Positions 9,132 through 17,104 are shown, numbered from the stretch's first letter. The stretch: DNA of 36,646 nucleotides from VRUE01 sp035260485 (GCA_035260485.1 DATFVC010000077.1:1-36646), one strand, 5' to 3'. Numbers and translations are program-made. The notes: a model not told the origin generated them from the sequence alone.

Positions 9132-9650
9132 ATGGCGCGGGCGCTGATCGTCGGTTGCGGCTGCCGCGGCCGCATGCTCGGGGAGCGGCTGCTCGCTCAG
9201 GGCTGGCAGGTGCGCGGGACGAGCCGGCACGAAGAGGGCCTGGAGGCGATTGCCGCAGCTGGGATCGAGCCGGCACTCGCCGACCCCGCTCGTCTCGACA
9301 CCTTGCTCGATCGGGTCGGCGACGTCACCGTGGTCGTCTGGATTCTCGGCTCGGCGGAAGGTGGGGACGAGGAGCTCGCCGCTTTACATGGGCCCCGCCT
9401 TGACCGGATGGTCGAAAGGCTGGTCGAAACGCCGGTACGTGGCTTCGTCTACGAGGCGGCGGGGAGCGTTGACCCGATCCTGCTGGCGCACGGCCACGAG
9501 TCCCTGGAGGCTGCCTCGGACAGATGGCAGATCCCGCTTTCGACGATCCTCGTCGATCCGAGCGATTACGCCACCTGGGCCGATCCCATCGAAATCTGGC
9601 TCGATGCGGCTGCGCACCTGGTCCTGGACATGACCAGCCAGGCACCGTGA
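9132..9650 (+). CDS. Short Rossmann-fold (NAD(P)-binding) protein
   Basis: A 172-residue protein opening with A-L-I-V-G-C-G-C-R-G-R-M-L-G, a dinucleotide-binding glycine motif, then GWQVRGTSRHEEGLEAI, as in atypical SDR/epimerase-like proteins. It lacks the catalytic half of an SDR and the usual YxxxK, so it may bind a nucleotide without catalysing a known reaction, or use another partner. A conserved-looking GFVYEAAGSVDP segment follows. Similar short proteins occur in actinobacteria as uncharacterised NAD-dependent epimerase-like proteins. It is probably in an operon with the membrane protein upstream. Confidence 0.7.
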   Translation: MARALIVGCGCRGRMLGERLLAQGWQVRGTSRHEEGLEAIAAAGIEPALADPARLDTLLDRVGDVTVVVWILGSAEGGDEELAALHGPRLDRMVERLVETPVRGFVYEAAGSVDPILLAHGHESLEAASDRWQIPLSTILVDPSDYATWADPIEIWLDAAAHLVLDMTSQAP

Positions 9651-9660
9651 GCCATATGTC

Positions 9661-9722
9661 TAAACTCGGATTGGAATTGAGGTAAATACGCCGAAAGCAA
9701 GTATCCGAGAGGAGCTGGTCCG
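9661..9722 (+). promoter_or_regulatory. AT-richer leader of the peroxiredoxin gene with strong RBS
   Basis: This short stretch is visibly richer in A and T than its surroundings. GAGAGGAG (9707-9714) ends 8 nt before the ATG at 9723 and is a strong Shine-Dalgarno sequence. An imperfect dyad ACTCGGATT-GG-AATTGAGGT (9664-9683) overlaps the likely promoter and could be an operator. The dyad is weak and the regulator is unknown. Confidence 0.4.
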
Positions 9723-10388
9723 ATGACGCTGAAGCTTGGCGACGTAGCACCCGATTTCGAGGCCGACACGACCGAGGGTCGGATCAAGTTCCACGACTGG
9801 ATCGGCGATTCATGGGCGGTGCTGTTCTCGCACCCGAAAGACTTCACTCCGGTCTGCACGACGGAGCTCGGCTACATGGCGAGCATCGAGCCCGAGTTCG
9901 CGAAGCGAAACGTGAAGATCATCGGACTCTCGGTCGACCCGCTCGACAAGCACGAGGAGTGGGCGAGTGACATCGAGGCGACCCAGGGCACGGCGCCGAA
10001 CTACCCGATCATCAGCGACGCTGACTTTCAGGTCTCCAAGCTCTATGGGATGTTGCCGGCGGACGTCTCCGGCGATGCTGCGGACCGCACGCCCGCTGAC
10101 AACCAGACCGTCCGCAACGTGTTCGTCATCGGTCCCGACAAGAAAATCAAACTCATCCTCGTCTATCCGATGACGACCGGGCGCAACTTCGACGAGGTTC
10201 TGCGCGTGATCGACTCGCTTCAGCTCACCGCCCAGCACAAAGTCGCAACTCCAGCCCAGTGGCAGCAGGGAGACGACGTGATCATCGCCGGCTCGGTCTC
10301 CAACGACCAGGCGAAGGAGATCTATCCAGAGGGCTGGGAGGAGCCACGCCCCTACATCCGCATAGTGCCCCAGCCCGGGAAGTCCTAG
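9723..10388 (+). CDS. 1-Cys peroxiredoxin (Prx6/AhpC-TSA family)
   Basis: A 221-residue protein, the length of the Prx6 group. The peroxidatic Cys45 is in HPKDFTPVCTTELG, with the conserved P and T of the PxxxTxxC motif. The C-terminal 1-cysPrx_C domain is present (ATPAQWQQGDDVIIAGSVSN, GWEEPRPYIRIVPQP). Prx6-type enzymes reduce hydrogen peroxide and alkyl hydroperoxides in the cytosol and are recycled by external thiols; no resolving Cys is seen. The start follows a strong RBS. The stop codon shares the CTAG tetranucleotide with the stop of the convergent Nudix gene. Confidence 0.95.
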   Translation: MTLKLGDVAPDFEADTTEGRIKFHDWIGDSWAVLFSHPKDFTPVCTTELGYMASIEPEFAKRNVKIIGLSVDPLDKHEEWASDIEATQGTAPNYPIISDADFQVSKLYGMLPADVSGDAADRTPADNQTVRNVFVIGPDKKIKLILVYPMTTGRNFDEVLRVIDSLQLTAQHKVATPAQWQQGDDVIIAGSVSNDQAKEIYPEGWEEPRPYIRIVPQPGKS

Positions 10389-10873
10389 TCGAGGCGATCC
10401 AGCAGATCGCCGAGGATCCGCGCGGTCGCTCCCCAGATCAAATGTCCTTCGACCTCGTAGGTCGGGGTGTGGATGGGGACGCCGCGGCGGATCAGGCGGC
10501 GCACCGCGTAGCCCTCGCGGAGCACGTCGAGCGAGAAGGTGAGGACGGTCTCGACCTCGGCCGGGTTGGGCTCAAGGCCCAGATCCCCTGGGTGGGGAAT
10601 GCGGCCGACGAAGGGGTGGATGCGGTAGCCGGTGACGAAGGTGCCGGTGGTTGGCAGCTCCTCGCCGAGTTCGACTCGGGAGGGATCGAGGCCGATCTCC
10701 TCCTGGGCCTCGCGCAGCGCGGTCGCGGCTAAGTCCGCATCGTCGTCGTCCCTGCGCCCCCCGGGAAACGAGATCTCTCCAGCGTGGCGCCGCAGGTCGG
10801 CGCGCCGCTCGGTGAAGACGAGGCCGGGCTCGTCGGGCCAGCCGTATAGCGGCAACAGGACCGCCGCATCCAC
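10385..10873 (-). CDS. Nudix hydrolase, CoA pyrophosphatase (NudL/PCD1)-like
   Basis: About 162 residues. The Nudix region reads HAGEISFPGGRRDDDD then ALREAQEEIGL, with the REaqEE core for metal binding, and the SFPGG and GYRIHPFVG segments typical of the UPF0035/CoA-type subfamily. Enzymes of this group cleave CoA or acyl-CoA to 3',5'-ADP and phosphopantetheine. The GTG at 10873 is a reasonable start; a TTG at 10885 would overlap the SDR stop (TTGA) and is the alternative. Any longer upstream reading is a shadow of the SDR gene. It is the last gene of the minus-strand operon, and a CoA-degrading enzyme fits a CoA-rich metabolic neighbourhood. Confidence 0.85.
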   Translation of the reverse strand: MDAAVLLPLYGWPDEPGLVFTERRADLRRHAGEISFPGGRRDDDDADLAATALREAQEEIGLDPSRVELGEELPTTGTFVTGYRIHPFVGRIPHPGDLGLEPNPAEVETVLTFSLDVLREGYAVRRLIRRGVPIHTPTYEVEGHLIWGATARILGDLLDRLD

Positions 10874-10881
10874 CTCTCGTC

Positions 10882-11694
10882 TCAAATGATGACCTGGACC
10901 GTGCCGCCATCCACGGACCACGCCGCTCCGGAGACGTAAGAGGCGCGCTCGGAGCAGAGGAAGACGATCGCGGCGGCGATCTCGCCGACCTCGGCGAGGC
11001 GCCCGATCGGTCGCTTCGAGCCGGCCGCCGCCAGCGCCTCCTCGCGGCTGGTGGCGCCCGACATCTTGTGGGACTGGTCGAGCAGGCCGCCCGGCTCCAT
11101 CCACAGCTCGCCCTTCACCGGGCCGGGGCAGATCGCGTTTACGAGGACGCTCCGCTTTGCGTAGCGGTCGGCGAAGAGGCGCGAGAGCGAGAGCTCGGCC
11201 GCCTTCGCGACCGAGTACTCCGGCATCGCCGCCGATGGCCGCTTGCCGGCGGTCGAGCAGACGTTGACGATCCGGCCCCAGCCGCGCTCGGCCATCGGCG
11301 GCGCGGCAGCGCGCATCGCCCGCAGCGGCGCCATCACATTCAGCTCGTACTGGGCGCGCCAGTCCTCGTCCGGCACGTCGTCGAGGTCGCGCCATTGGGC
11401 GCCGCCGGCGTTGTTGACGAGAACGTCGAGGGAGCCGAAGTGCTCACTTGCCGCGGCCAGCATCCGCTCGCCCGCATCGTCCGCGGTCACGTCCAGGGCC
11501 AGCGTCTCCGCACGTCCGTCGGCCTCGGCGCCGGTCGCAAGTGCCTCCTTCCGCGCCGTGGCAAGCCGCTCCTCGTTGCGGCCCACCAGCAGCACGCTGG
11601 CGCCCTCGGCGCAGAGCAGCCGCGCGGTCTCGCGACCGATGCCCCGGCTGGCGCCGGTGACGACGCAGGCGCGTTCTTTCAGGCCGAGGTCCAC
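10882..11694 (-). CDS. SDR family oxidoreductase
   Basis: About 270 residues beginning V-D-L-G-L-K-E-R-A-C-V-V-T-G-A-S-R-G-I-G, with the classical TGxxxGIG cofactor motif at residues 13-20, LVNNAGG in the middle, and catalytic Ser...Tyr-x3-Lys in NVCSTAGKRPS and PEYSVAKAAEL. The end (YVSGAAWSVDGGTVQVI) is the usual SDR C-terminus. It is an NAD(P)-dependent dehydrogenase or ketoreductase of the classical FabG-like type; the substrate is unknown. The frame is open further upstream, but that part is a shadow of the GMC gene; the GTG at 11694, 5 bp after the GMC stop, is the likely start. Confidence 0.9.
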   Translation of the reverse strand: MDLGLKERACVVTGASRGIGRETARLLCAEGASVLLVGRNEERLATARKEALATGAEADGRAETLALDVTADDAGERMLAAASEHFGSLDVLVNNAGGAQWRDLDDVPDEDWRAQYELNVMAPLRAMRAAAPPMAERGWGRIVNVCSTAGKRPSAAMPEYSVAKAAELSLSRLFADRYAKRSVLVNAICPGPVKGELWMEPGGLLDQSHKMSGATSREEALAAAGSKRPIGRLAEVGEIAAAIVFLCSERASYVSGAAWSVDGGTVQVII

Positions 11695-11699
11695 GCCCG

Positions 11700-13310
11700 C
11701 TAAGAGGTTGCCGCCGCGGCGTCGGTGGGGCTGCCGCCAAGCGGTCGCTTTCCAGCGATCAGATCGGCTCCACGCTCGGCGACCGCGATCGTCGGCGCAT
11801 TGGTGTTGCCGCTCGGGATGGTGGGCATGACCGAGGCGTCGACGACTCGCAGCCCGTCCACGCCCTGCACCCGCAGCTCGGGGTCTACAACGGCGTCCTC
11901 GTCCGATCCCATGCGGCAGGTACCGACCGGGTGGTAGAGCAGCTCGACGCGGCGGCGCAGGTCGTCGGCGAGGTCGTCGTCGCTGTTGATGTCTGGCCCT
12001 GGGTACAGCTCCCGGCCGAGCGTCGAAGCGAAAGGCTCCGCGGCGGCGATCGCTCGCGTCAGCCGAGTGCCCGCGACCAGGGCGGCGACGTCCTCCGGCT
12101 CGGCCAGGCTGTTGGTCTGGATGCGCGGCTTGTCGGTCGGGTCGGCCGAGCGGAGGCGCAGCCAGCCGCGGCTGCGGGGGGCGACCAGAGCCGGTCCCAT
12201 CGTGATCGCGTGGCCGTCGTACTCCTCGAATCCGTTGTCGACGAAATAGGCCGGCGCAAAGTGAAACTGAAGGTCCGGCTGGGCGAGGCCCGGCTTGCTT
12301 CGCACGAAGGCCAGCGCCTCCGCCACCGATGAGGTGAGTGGGCCGCTGCGCCGCAGCAGGTACTCGAGCAACGCCTTCGGGCTCTCGGCGTCGGCGAGTG
12401 AGCCGCCGCCGGGAACGTCCCACACGGAGACCAGGTAGGGGTGGTCCTGGAGGTTCTCGCCGACGCCGGGAAGGTCGGCGATCACCGAGATCCCCTGCCC
12501 GTGCAACTGCTCCGCCGGACCGATGCCGGAGAGCATCAGCAGCTGCGGGGAGGCGAGGGCGCCGGCGGCGAGGATCGTCTCGTGCTGAGCTCCGGCAACC
12601 TGCTCGCGCCCGCCCCTGCGGTAGCGGACCCCGGCGGCGCGGGCTCCCTGCATCTCTACCCCAAGCACCTGGGCGCCGCTGACGACGTCGAGGTTCGGGC
12701 GCCGCCGCGCCGAGCGCAGGTAGGCGTCGGCGGTGCTCCAGCGGCGACCGTTGCGCTGGGTGACCTGAGCGAGCGCGGCGCCGTCCTGCTCGTGCCCGTT
12801 GTAGTCAGCGATTTGCGGTATTCCAGCTTCCTCGCAGGAGGCGAGGAAGCTGCCGGTGAGCGGCCGCGGCGAGCGCTCGTCCTCGACCCGCAGCGGGCCG
12901 CCGACCGCGTGGTGCTCGGATGCCCCCCGGGCGTTGTCCTCGGCTCGAAGGAAGTAGGGCTGAATGTCGTCCCATCCCCACCCCGGAGCGCCATTTGCGG
13001 CCCACCGCTCGTAGTCGAGCGGGTGTCCACGGACATAGAGCATCGCGTTCATCGAGCTGGAGCCGCCCAGCCCCTTGCCGCGGGGCATGTAGAGGGAGCG
13101 GCCGTCGCAATGCGGCTCGGGCTCGGTGCCGAGATCCCAGTCGCGCTTGGTCTTGAACTGCTTGGCGAAAGCGGCCGGGATCTTCACGTTGGGGTGGCGA
13201 TCGCTGCCGCCCGCCTCGACCAGGAGCACGCTGGCCGAGGGATCTTCGCTGAGCCGGGCGGCGAGCACGCAGCCGGCGGAGCCGGCGCCGACGATCACGT
13301 AGTCATGCAC
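11700..13310 (-). CDS. GMC family oxidoreductase (choline/alcohol dehydrogenase-like)
   Basis: A 536-residue FAD enzyme of normal length. The N-terminal dinucleotide motif VGAGSAGCVLAARLSED at residues 7-23 and VLLVEAGG are followed by GKGLGGSSSMNAMLYVRG (GMC signature 1) and ILAAGALASPQLLMLSGIGP (signature 2). The C-terminus has YHPVGTCRMG with the catalytic His, and VVDASVMPTIPSGNTNAPT. The family oxidises alcohols such as choline, long-chain alcohols or polyethylene glycol. With an SDR next to it and an alkylsulfatase about 8 kb away, an alcohol oxidation step is plausible but not shown. It overlaps the OsmC gene by 8 bp. Confidence 0.93.
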   Translation of the reverse strand: MHDYVIVGAGSAGCVLAARLSEDPSASVLLVEAGGSDRHPNVKIPAAFAKQFKTKRDWDLGTEPEPHCDGRSLYMPRGKGLGGSSSMNAMLYVRGHPLDYERWAANGAPGWGWDDIQPYFLRAEDNARGASEHHAVGGPLRVEDERSPRPLTGSFLASCEEAGIPQIADYNGHEQDGAALAQVTQRNGRRWSTADAYLRSARRRPNLDVVSGAQVLGVEMQGARAAGVRYRRGGREQVAGAQHETILAAGALASPQLLMLSGIGPAEQLHGQGISVIADLPGVGENLQDHPYLVSVWDVPGGGSLADAESPKALLEYLLRRSGPLTSSVAEALAFVRSKPGLAQPDLQFHFAPAYFVDNGFEEYDGHAITMGPALVAPRSRGWLRLRSADPTDKPRIQTNSLAEPEDVAALVAGTRLTRAIAAAEPFASTLGRELYPGPDINSDDDLADDLRRRVELLYHPVGTCRMGSDEDAVVDPELRVQGVDGLRVVDASVMPTIPSGNTNAPTIAVAERGADLIAGKRPLGGSPTDAAAATS

Positions 13311-13713
13311 GGGGCAGCTCCTCGACCCGGTCGGAGACGGTGACTGGGGTCTCGCCGGCCAGCACTCTGTGGACGGGGCACTTGCGGGCGACCGCGGTCA
13401 GCCGCTCCTTCTGCTCCTCGCTCAGCCCGGCCGGCAACCGCAGCGTCACCGCGAACGAGCGCGGCGCGAAGTCCTCGTAGTCGACGTCCACGTCGACCTC
13501 GACGTCGCCGATGTCCCACCCCTTGCGCGCCGCGTACATCTCCATCGTCACCGCGACGCAGCCGGCGAGCCCGGCGGCGACGAGGCGGGTCGGGGAAGGG
13601 CCGGCGTCGGTCCCGCCCTCGACGAAGGCGGGCTCGTCGACGACCACCGTGTGGCCGCCCTCGATCTCGACGTCGTGGACGTACCCTTCGTGGCGGCGGG
13701 CGACGACTCGCAC
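13303..13713 (-). CDS. OsmC family peroxiredoxin-like protein
   Basis: A 136-residue protein with the OsmC fold pattern: VVDEPAFVEGGTDAGPSPTRLVAAGLAGCVAVTMEMYAARKG, where the Cys of LAGC is one redox Cys, and the second in KCPVHRVLAGE. Two active-site cysteines support thiol-dependent reduction of organic hydroperoxides. The length is typical of the YhfA/OsmC-like group. The start is 5 bp downstream of the adenosyltransferase stop, and the end overlaps the GMC start by 8 bp, so translation is probably coupled. Confidence 0.9.
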   Translation of the reverse strand: MRVVARRHEGYVHDVEIEGGHTVVVDEPAFVEGGTDAGPSPTRLVAAGLAGCVAVTMEMYAARKGWDIGDVEVDVDVDYEDFAPRSFAVTLRLPAGLSEEQKERLTAVARKCPVHRVLAGETPVTVSDRVEELPRA

Positions 13714-13718
13714 CTCGC

Positions 13719-14288
13719 CTACGTCGCCTTGTGCCGGCCCTCGAACAAGACCGGGTCGTCGACATCCGCGAAGCGGGCCATCGCATAGGCGAGGTCGGAG
13801 GCGCGGTTGACGAAGTGGATGACGGTCTCGCCGGCCAGCTCGCCTGCAGCGTTGAGCTCGCTGATCCGCCGCTCGGCGCGGCGGATCGTGGTGCGGGCGA
13901 CGTCGAGCTGTGCCGAGAGCTGGTTGCCGCCTGGGATCACGAACTGCGGCGGCAACTCGACTTGGTCCATGTAGCGGTCGATCGCCTGCTCCAGCTCCTC
14001 GACCATCTCCTCGGTGGTGCGGCTGACGCCGTCCTCAAGTCGCTCGGCCGCCTCCGGCGAGGTCGCCAGCTCCGCCCCGGCGACGAAGATGTCGTCCTGG
14101 AGGCGGAGGAGGTCGGCGGCGAGCTCGGCATGGTCGGAATCACAGAGAGCGCGGGCGACACCGAGCTGGGAGCAGGCTTCATCGAGCGCGCCGTATGCCT
14201 CGGTGCGGCCGTGGTGCTTGGGGACGCGTCCTCCGTACCAGAGCGAGGTGGTGCCGTCGTCGCCCTTCTTCGTGTAGATCTTCACCAT
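13719..14288 (-). CDS. Cob(I)alamin adenosyltransferase, PduO type
   Basis: A 189-residue protein of the PduO/MMAB family: the N-terminal ATP-binding segment YTKKGDDGTTSLWYGGR is followed by GRTEAYGALDEACSQLG, and the C-terminal part has ARTTIRRAERR and HFVNRASDLAYAMARF. It transfers the adenosyl group of ATP to cob(I)alamin, making coenzyme B12 for mutases such as methylmalonyl-CoA mutase, none of which is in this window. The start is 24 bp downstream of the DUF1015 stop. Confidence 0.95.
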   Translation of the reverse strand: MVKIYTKKGDDGTTSLWYGGRVPKHHGRTEAYGALDEACSQLGVARALCDSDHAELAADLLRLQDDIFVAGAELATSPEAAERLEDGVSRTTEEMVEELEQAIDRYMDQVELPPQFVIPGGNQLSAQLDVARTTIRRAERRISELNAAGELAGETVIHFVNRASDLAYAMARFADVDDPVLFEGRHKAT

Positions 14289-14312
14289 GCGCCATCCTAA
14301 GGGCGCTTTGGG

Positions 14313-15602
14313 TCAGCCGACCGGATTGAAGACCAGGCCGGTCAAGACCTTGGGGAAGAAGTAGGTCGACTTCGGCGGCATGTTCTCGTCGCTCTCGCAG
14401 ATCGCGCGGACCTGGTCGACCGGGATCGGGCGGAGGATGAAGGCGACGTCGTAGGCGCCGTCCTCGAGCAGGGCGAGCGAGTCGTTCACGCTCTTCGAGT
14501 AGCCGAGCCCGCGCTTGGCGAGGATGTCGTCTTCGCTCAGCCCGGCGATTCTCTTCAGCACCAGGGTCTCGAGGATCGCCGCGTCGAGGCGGCGGTAAGC
14601 CTCGGGCTTGCCGGCGAGAAGCTCGTCGAGCGCGATGATCGCGGCGTCCTTCAGCCGCAGTCGGAAGCCCCGCTTGTGGAAGGAATCGTAGAGGCCAAAG
14701 ACGCCGACGCCGTCCTCGCCGAGCGGGTCGAGCTGCTCGAGCGGCACCTCCTCCGCCTCGAACAGCTCGCGCAGTCCCTCACCGAGGCGCCGCTGGCGCT
14801 CGGGGTCGTCGCGAAAGCCGGAGAGCAGGCGGTGGGTGGGGAAGACGGTGAGGCCGGGATCGTCGAGGCCGGTCAGCGCCATCAGGGTGAAGTTGTGGTC
14901 GCCCTCGCCACCGACCTCGTCGCGGTAAGCGATCGCCGTCTCGTAGCGGTGGTGGCCATCGGCGATCAGCAACTGCGCGCCTGCGAGCAGCTCGGTGACC
15001 TGGGCGTGGATCGCCGCGTCGCCGATCCGCCAGAGCTTGGTGACGGCGCCGCCTTCGTCGGTCGCTTCGCCCCACGGCCTCTCGGACTCGATCGCCGGCA
15101 CGACCAGCGGCCAGGGGTCCTTGGTGCTGAGCGAGAAGATCGGCGAGAGGTTGTGGCGCGTGGCGCGGGTGAGGTCGAGGCGGTCTTTCTTCGGCCCCGG
15201 CAAGGTGCGCTCGTGAGGGAGGACCTGGCCGGCGGAGAAGTCCTCGACCCGGACTCGGGCGAGGATGCCGTGGCGGGTGCGGGGGCCGCCGTCGGGGCCG
15301 GTGTAGTCCTGCGTCATCGCCCAGATCGCCGGCTCGGAGTCGGCAACCAGCGCCCCTGCGTCACGCCACTCGTCCATCATCACCGCGGCCCGCTCGTAGG
15401 GATCGTCCTCCGTCTGCTGTGGCCCGGTCTCGCCGTACGGTTTCGGCAAGTCGATCGCAACCGCGTTGTATGGAGAGCGCTCGAGCAGCTCGGTCCGCAT
15501 GCCGGCGTCGATCACGTCGTACGGCGGCGCGGCGACGTCCTGCAGCGACCCGACCACCCCGAGGTCGTAATGGGTCGCGTATATCGGGCGCACGTCGGCC
15601 AT
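14313..15602 (-). CDS. DUF1015 family protein
   Basis: About 429 residues starting MADVRPIYATHYD and AAPPYDVIDAGMR, the classic DUF1015 opening; inner motifs include LIADGHHRYETAIAYRDE and QVLPHERTLPGPKKDR. These proteins are widespread but uncharacterised; in some genomes they sit with serine or hydroxypyruvate metabolism. The frame is open to an ATG at 15650, which lies at the tip of a long inverted repeat (15641-15683); residues from that start do not look like the family, so I prefer the ATG at 15602. It is the first gene of the six-gene minus-strand operon that ends with the Nudix gene. Confidence 0.9.
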   Translation of the reverse strand: MADVRPIYATHYDLGVVGSLQDVAAPPYDVIDAGMRTELLERSPYNAVAIDLPKPYGETGPQQTEDDPYERAAVMMDEWRDAGALVADSEPAIWAMTQDYTGPDGGPRTRHGILARVRVEDFSAGQVLPHERTLPGPKKDRLDLTRATRHNLSPIFSLSTKDPWPLVVPAIESERPWGEATDEGGAVTKLWRIGDAAIHAQVTELLAGAQLLIADGHHRYETAIAYRDEVGGEGDHNFTLMALTGLDDPGLTVFPTHRLLSGFRDDPERQRRLGEGLRELFEAEEVPLEQLDPLGEDGVGVFGLYDSFHKRGFRLRLKDAAIIALDELLAGKPEAYRRLDAAILETLVLKRIAGLSEDDILAKRGLGYSKSVNDSLALLEDGAYDVAFILRPIPVDQVRAICESDENMPPKSTYFFPKVLTGLVFNPVG

Positions 15603-15640
15603 CGGCGCGAAAGCTAGCGGTTTCTCGCCACGCAGCCGAC

Positions 15641-15683
15641 GAGAGTGCATTTACCCGTGCCATGCGCGGGTAAATGCACTCTC
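15641..15683. repeat. 20-bp inverted repeat between DUF1015 and tRNA-Pro
   Basis: GAGAGTGCATTTACCCGTGC (15641-15660) is complementary to 15664-15683 at all but one position, with a 3-nt loop. It lies in the divergent interval upstream of the DUF1015 operon and of tRNA-Pro, and covers an alternative ATG of DUF1015 (15650). It may be an operator, a terminator for incoming transcription, or a palindromic repeat. Confidence 0.85.
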
Positions 15684-15719
15684 ACCCGGTTTGCCGGTAC
15701 CGCTTTACACTGACCGAAG

Positions 15720-15793
15720 CGGGGCGTGGCGCAGCCTGGTAGCGCGCGGCCTTTGGGTGGCCGAGGTCCCCGGTTCGAATCCGGGCGCCCCGA
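15720..15793 (+). tRNA. tRNA-Pro (anticodon TGG)
   Basis: The acceptor stem CGGGGCG pairs with CGCCCCG (15786-15792), the discriminator is A, the anticodon stem CGGCC/GGCCG encloses loop TTTGGGT with anticodon TGG, and the T arm has CCCGG-TTCGAAT-CCGGG. The CCA end is not encoded. It is 74 nt long. Confidence 0.95.
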
Positions 15794-15851
15794 TTGGACT
15801 ACAGCTCGATTCATGCCAGACAGATGTCTGGACGCTTATCCGGGTCGTGAA

Positions 15852-16145
15852 ATGCCTGGAAACGTCGATAAGCGCCGCATGGAGGGCCAATCTGGCAGCC
15901 CGCGGCGCCGCGAACGGGTCGTGTTCGAAACCGATCGGCACCTGATCGTCGGCGATGTGACCCTGCCTCCTGAGGGCTACCAGAGCCGCTTCTCAGACGC
16001 GGTCAACCGTGCCGACGTGGCCTTCATCCCGCTTCTCGACGTCGAGATCTCACCGCTTGGCGGCGGCGAGGCGAAACGGCGCGACTTCATCGTTCTCGCC
16101 AAGGACCACATCAGGCTCGCCTACCCGCTGAACGAGGGCGACTAG
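15852..16145 (+). CDS. Small conserved hypothetical protein
   Basis: About 97 residues. The core reads RVVFETDRHLIVGDVTLPPEGYQSRFSDAVNRADVAFIPLLDVEI, a small beta-rich domain resembling a widespread actinobacterial family (DUF6812-like, from memory) of unknown role. The frame is open back through the tRNA, so the start is uncertain: ATG at 15852 or 15879 are both reasonable, and 15813 is possible. The end has a short acidic tail. Confidence 0.7.
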   Translation: MPGNVDKRRMEGQSGSPRRRERVVFETDRHLIVGDVTLPPEGYQSRFSDAVNRADVAFIPLLDVEISPLGGGEAKRRDFIVLAKDHIRLAYPLNEGD

Positions 16146-16152
16146 CGATCTG

Positions 16153-16428
16153 TCAGCGGGTTTGTGCGCGGCGCCGGCCGCCGCCGGCGAAGGCGCCGAT
16201 GTCGATCAGGAAGGCGAGGACGACGATGAACCACTCGAAGCCGTTGACGCCATCCGAGGACGCCCACATCGCGGCATAGGCGAGGGTCGTCCAGGGCAGC
16301 AGGAAGAAGCCGAGGAGGGGGACGATCCAGCTGTCGAAGGCACGGCTGAGCAGGTCGCTGAACAGGAACAGGAGGAACAGCGCCAGCCGTGGCGAGACCA
16401 GGGCGAAAAGAAGGACGAGGCAGCCGAT
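16153..16428 (-). CDS. Possible small membrane protein lacking a normal start codon
   Basis: The minus strand from about 16428 to the TGA at 16155-16153 encodes about 91 residues that read like a real membrane protein: G-C-L-V-L-L-F-A-L-V-S-P-R-L-A-L-F, then WIVPLLGFFLLPWTTLAYAAMW and FEWFIVVLAFLIDIGAF with a basic tail. Three to four hydrophobic segments are visible. An in-frame TAG lies just upstream and there is no ATG, GTG or TTG before residue 55 or so. Either an ATC at 16428 is used, the start is mutated, or the gene is dead. Its 5' end is about 20 bp from the divergent msrA start. Confidence 0.45.
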   Translation of the reverse strand: MGCLVLLFALVSPRLALFLLFLFSDLLSRAFDSWIVPLLGFFLLPWTTLAYAAMWASSDGVNGFEWFIVVLAFLIDIGAFAGGGRRRAQTR

Positions 16429-16450
16429 GCCGGAACGCTACCGTGTGTCG

Positions 16451-17104
16451 ATGCTCTGGAATCGTCAGAAGGCGCAGAAGCCGGCTCCGGAGGACGCATT
16501 GCCGGGACGCAGCGAGCCCGCCTTCGAGGTGCCCGAGCGCCACGCCGTGCTCGACACGCCGCTTAAGCCGCCTTTCCCGGACGGGATCGAGACCGCCTAC
16601 TTCGCGCTGGGCTGCTTTTGGGGGGCGGAGCGGCTGTTCTGGGTTCTCGACGGCGTCTACACGACGGCGGTTGGCTACATGGGCGGGAGGACTCCGAACC
16701 CGACCTACGAGGAGGTCTGCTCGGGCAAGACCGGCCACGCCGAGGCGGTCCTCGTCGCCTTCGATCCCAAGCAGATCGCCTACGCCGACCTGCTCAAGGT
16801 CTTCTTCGAGGAGCACGACCCGACCCAGGGGATGCGCCAGGGCAACGACATCGGCACTCAATACCGCTCCGGCATCTACTTCGCCAGCGATGGCCAGAAA
16901 GCAACGGCGGAGATGGCGCGGCAGGCCTACGACGAGGCGCTCCGCGCCGCGGGACACGAGCCGGTCACGACCGAGGTCGAGCCCGCCGGCCCCTTCTACT
17001 ACGCCGAGGACTACCACCAGCAGTACCTGCACAAGGTGCCGAACGGCTACTGCGGTCTCGCCGGCACCGGCGTCTCCTGCCGCATCCCGGCCGCCGCCTC
17101 TTAG
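16451..17104 (+). CDS. msrA: Peptide methionine sulfoxide reductase MsrA
   Basis: About 217 residues. The catalytic motif GCFWGAE has Cys55 by the ATG at 16451; family segments VGYMGGRTPNPTYEEVCSGKTGHAE and EEHDPTQGMRQGNDIGTQYRS follow, with the C-terminal Cys in NGYCGLAGTGVSC. Two C-terminal cysteines may act in resolving. It reduces methionine-S-sulfoxide in proteins. The frame is open to an ATG at 16427, but MLWNRQKAQK looks like the natural start. The N-terminal extension of about 45 residues before the domain is normal for actinobacterial MsrA. Confidence 0.95.
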   Translation: MLWNRQKAQKPAPEDALPGRSEPAFEVPERHAVLDTPLKPPFPDGIETAYFALGCFWGAERLFWVLDGVYTTAVGYMGGRTPNPTYEEVCSGKTGHAEAVLVAFDPKQIAYADLLKVFFEEHDPTQGMRQGNDIGTQYRSGIYFASDGQKATAEMARQAYDEALRAAGHEPVTTEVEPAGPFYYAEDYHQQYLHKVPNGYCGLAGTGVSCRIPAAAS

